A stretch of DNA of 64,000 nt from Henriciella barbarensis (GTDB taxonomy: Bacteria > Pseudomonadota > Alphaproteobacteria > Caulobacterales > Hyphomonadaceae). The stretch spans positions 186,001 to 250,000 of the forward strand of contig NZ_QWGB01000004.1 of assembly GCF_003576345.1 (NCBI RefSeq). The letters run 5' to 3'. Under the pieces are notes generated by a model that searched no databases, was not told where the DNA came from, and saw only the letters and a list, made by a program, of their open reading frames with translations. Position numbers and translations under genes: made by a program. Shown here in pieces: positions 61,832 through 64,000 of the stretch. How positions within the stretch are numbered: position 1 is the first letter of the stretch; every line of letters begins with the position of its first letter.

Positions 61832-64000
61832 TTAATCGACCTGTTCGGGTTTGCCCGATTTCTTGTTTTTCGACTTCTTTGCCTTGTCCTCAATATATTC
61901 GAAGGCAAGCTTATCGTCGTCATCCTCATCAACAGTGATCTTCACCGCGCCGCCCTTGGCAAGCTTGCCGAAGAGGAGCTCCTCGGCCATCGGTTTCTTC
62001 ACATGCTCCTGGATCGTGCGGGCGAGAGGACGAGCACCAAACTCCTCGTCGAAGCCGCGTACCGCAAGCCAGTCACGGGCGTCTTCAGAAAGCTCAATCG
62101 TCACATTGCGGTCGGCAAGCTGCACTTCAAGCTGAAGCACGAACTTCTCGACTACCCGCTCAATGATTTCCTGCGTGAGGCCACCGAAGACGATGGTTGC
62201 GTCGAGGCGGTTGCGGAATTCCGGCGTGAAGAGACGTTTCAGTGCTTCTTCCTGCTCGTCTTCCTTCTTGCCCCGGCCAAAGCCGATGGAATTCTTCGCC
62301 GCGTCAGACGCACCGGCATTGGTGGTCATGATCAAAATGACATTGCGGAAATCGACCTTGCGGCCATTCGCGTCGGTAAGGGAGCCATTGTCCATTACTT
62401 GAAGCAGGATGTTGAACAGGTCCTGATGGGCCTTCTCGATCTCGTCGAGCAACAACACACAATGCGGATGTTGCATGACACCGTCGGTCAGCAGACCGCC
62501 CTGATCAAAGCCAACATAGCCCGGAGGCGCGCCGATGAGACGGGACACGGTGTGGCGTTCCATATACTCCGACATGTCGAAGCGCAGCAGTTCCACGCCC
62601 ATGATGGACGATAGTTGGCGGGCAACTTCAGTTTTGCCGACACCGGTCGGGCCGGTGAACAGATAGGAACCGATTGGCTTGTTCGGCTCACGCAGACCGG
62701 CGCGCGACAGCTTGATCGCCGATGAGAGCGCTTCGATCGCCTGATCCTGACCATAGACGACACGCTTGAGGTCCGGCTGCAGGTTCTTGAGGGCGACTGC
62801 ATCGTCCTTTGTGACCTGCTTGGGGGGAATGCGGGCGATCTTCGCGATCACCGCTTCGATCTCCTTGGTTCCGATCTGCTTGCGGCGACGGTTCTCTGGC
62901 ACCAGCCACTGTGTCGCGCCGGCTTCATCGATCACGTCAATCGCCTTGTCCGGCAACATGCGGTCGGTGATGTAGCGATCAGATAGCTCGACAGCCGTCT
63001 TGATTGCGTCATTCGTGTAGCGAATACCGTGGAAATCCTCAAAGGTTGGCTTCAGGCCGGTAAGGATCTTGATTGCATCCGGAACGGACGGCTCGACCAC
63101 ATCAATCTTGCGGAAACGGCGGGCGAGGGCGCGGTCCTTCTCGAAGTGCTGCTTGTACTCCTTGAAAGTGGTCGACCCCATGCAGCGGACTTCGCCGCTC
63201 TGAAGCGCAGGCTTCAGCAGGTTGGAGGCATCCATTGCGCCGCCCGATGTGGCACCAGCGCCGATAACGGTATGGATTTCGTCGATGAACAGGATGCCTT
63301 TTTCCTGTTCGCTGATTTCCTTCATCACCGCTTTCAGGCGCTCCTCGAAGTCACCGCGATAGCGGGTGCCAGCCAGAAGGGCGCCCATGTCGAGCGACCA
63401 GATCACCGCATCGTCGAGAATCTCCGGCACCTCGCCGTCAACGATCTTCTTGGCGAGGCCTTCGGCGATGGCGGTCTTGCCGACGCCGGGGTCACCAACC
63501 AACACAGGATTGTTCTTCGAGCGGCGGCAAAGCACCTCAATACAACGTTCGATCTCGAAGTCGCGGCCGATAAGCGGATCGACCTTGCCCTGCTTGGCCT
63601 TCTCATTGAGGTTCACGCAGTAAGCTTCCAGCGCTTCCTTGGCCGGGCCGGGCTTTTGCTGATGTTCGGTTTCCTCAGAGCCGCGCGGGGTCGTCGAACG
63701 CGACATCCCCGGCGACTTCGCAAGACCGTGCGAAACAAAATTCACCGCGTCGTAGCGCGTCATGTCCTGCTCCTGCAGGAAGTAGGCAGCATGACTTTCG
63801 CGCTCGGAAAAGATGGAGATGAGGACGTTCGCGCCAGACACCTCGTCACGCCCCGAGCTTTCGACGTGCAGGATCGCACGTTGTACAACGCGCTGGAAAG
63901 CAGCTGTCGGCTGCACCGATGTCGTCGGGCTGTCGGTGATCAGGCTTGAGAGCTCATCATCGATATATTGTGCGAGCGACTGGCGCAGATGTGGGATGTC
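61832..64000 (-). CDS. clpA: ATP-dependent Clp protease ATP-binding subunit ClpA, N-terminus cut by window edge
   Basis: The visible 722 residues run to the right edge without a start codon. A GTG at 63916 is internal, because Clp N-domain sequence ([19 protein letters not shown]) continues upstream of it. The part present includes the rest of the N-domain and AAA+ module one, with Walker [16 protein letters not shown] and Walker [10 protein letters not shown]. Module two has [14 protein letters not shown] and [11 protein letters not shown], and the C-terminal D2-small domain ends in a Lys-rich tail. ClpA unfolds substrates and threads them into ClpP. The adaptor gene clpS is commonly found just upstream, here outside the window. 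A terminator follows the gene. Confidence 0.95.
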   Translation of the reverse strand, partial: DIPHLRQSLAQYIDDELSSLITDSPTTSVQPTAAFQRVVQRAILHVESSGRDEVSGANVLISIFSERESHAAYFLQEQDMTRYDAVNFVSHGLAKSPGMSRSTTPRGSEETEHQQKPGPAKEALEAYCVNLNEKAKQGKVDPLIGRDFEIERCIEVLCRRSKNNPVLVGDPGVGKTAIAEGLAKKIVDGEVPEILDDAVIWSLDMGALLAGTRYRGDFEERLKAVMKEISEQEKGILFIDEIHTVIGAGATSGGAMDASNLLKPALQSGEVRCMGSTTFKEYKQHFEKDRALARRFRKIDVVEPSVPDAIKILTGLKPTFEDFHGIRYTNDAIKTAVELSDRYITDRMLPDKAIDVIDEAGATQWLVPENRRRKQIGTKEIEAVIAKIARIPPKQVTKDDAVALKNLQPDLKRVVYGQDQAIEALSSAIKLSRAGLREPNKPIGSYLFTGPTGVGKTEVARQLSSIMGVELLRFDMSEYMERHTVSRLIGAPPGYVGFDQGGLLTDGVMQHPHCVLLLDEIEKAHQDLFNILLQVMDNGSLTDANGRKVDFRNVILIMTTNAGASDAAKNSIGFGRGKKEDEQEEALKRLFTPEFRNRLDATIVFGGLTQEIIERVVEKFVLQLEVQLADRNVTIELSEDARDWLAVRGFDEEFGARPLARTIQEHVKKPMAEELLFGKLAKGGAVKITVDEDDDDKLAFEYIEDKAKKSKNKKSGKPEQVD

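Noticed and set aside
63916-63918. Start codon of clpA at a GTG
   Set aside because: Clp N-domain sequence continues upstream to the window edge, so the true start is outside.
1-64000. CRISPR arrays, insertion sequences, rRNA genes
   Set aside because: No regularly spaced repeats, transposase motifs or rRNA sequence were seen on either strand.

Overview
The window is a gene-dense, GC-rich chromosomal segment from an alphaproteobacterium, most likely in the Caulobacterales/Hyphomonadales (a Hyphomonas-like organism). The evidence is the crcB, rluC-like, HAD phosphatase, ATP12 gene order; a DUF1489 protein and a SapC-family protein; two exact EcfG-type stress promoters (GGAAC-N16-CGTT); and a CtrA-type site (TTAA-N7-TTAA). 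These are inferences from families and motifs, because no 16S rRNA gene is present. There are no rRNA genes, CRISPR arrays, recognisable insertion sequences or integrases. One tRNA gene, tRNA-Leu(GAG), is complete.

Layout. 1-9.2 kb: a DUF885 lipoprotein (cut by the left edge), a SapC-family protein, a DsbD/ScsB-type thiol electron carrier translationally coupled to a peroxiredoxin-like protein, a small exported protein, an orphan OppA-type lipoprotein and a DUF3667 membrane protein. 9.4-17.3 kb: a large TonB-dependent receptor, an RluA pseudouridine synthase, a PQQ-type sugar dehydrogenase, and a three-gene minus-strand operon (FAD oxidoreductase, NTF2-like, phosphotransferase fold). 17.4-23.6 kb: crcB-rluC-HAD, a 54-residue acidic lipoprotein behind an EcfG-type promoter, ATP12, and pccB. 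23.6-26.0 kb: a lower-GC accessory patch with a DUF3800 protein and a uracil-DNA-glycosylase-like protein. 26.1-29.3 kb: an envelope operon with Sel1 repeats and a peptidoglycan-binding domain behind a CtrA-type site, then cspA. 29.5-37.7 kb: a DUF411 copper-type protein, DoxX, an exported M3 oligopeptidase, an MlaC-like protein, a Tat-type SDR, VOC and CMD proteins, a BLUF photoreceptor and an uncharacterised protein built of two repeats. 37.9-43.7 kb: pccA, two small membrane proteins, lipB, tRNA-Leu and mgtE. 43.7-54.1 kb: a membrane-anchored GH24 lysozyme-domain protein, liuA, a hybrid histidine kinase, egtBD, a YjbR protein, an aldo/keto reductase behind an EcfG-type promoter, and a cNMP-binding patatin. 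54.2-64 kb: the remaining leucine-degradation genes (liuB, liuC, liuD) interleaved with EF-hand, acyltransferase and DUF817 genes, then a DUF1489 gene and clpA (cut by the right edge).

How it fits together. Isovaleryl-CoA dehydrogenase, both methylcrotonyl-CoA carboxylase subunits, methylglutaconyl-CoA hydratase and both propionyl-CoA carboxylase subunits give most of leucine breakdown and the propionate exit for isoleucine and valine. A TonB receptor, an oligopeptide-binding lipoprotein, a DUF885 lipoprotein and an exported M3 peptidase would feed such a pathway, so growth on peptides and amino acids is a reasonable inference. Stress functions (ergothioneine synthesis, aldo/keto reductase, small lipoprotein) carry or resemble EcfG-type promoters. 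The most unusual items are the anchored lysozyme-domain protein without a signal peptide, the Tat-type SDR, the two-repeat protein at 36.8 kb, and the DUF3800/UDG-like patch separating pccB from pccA.
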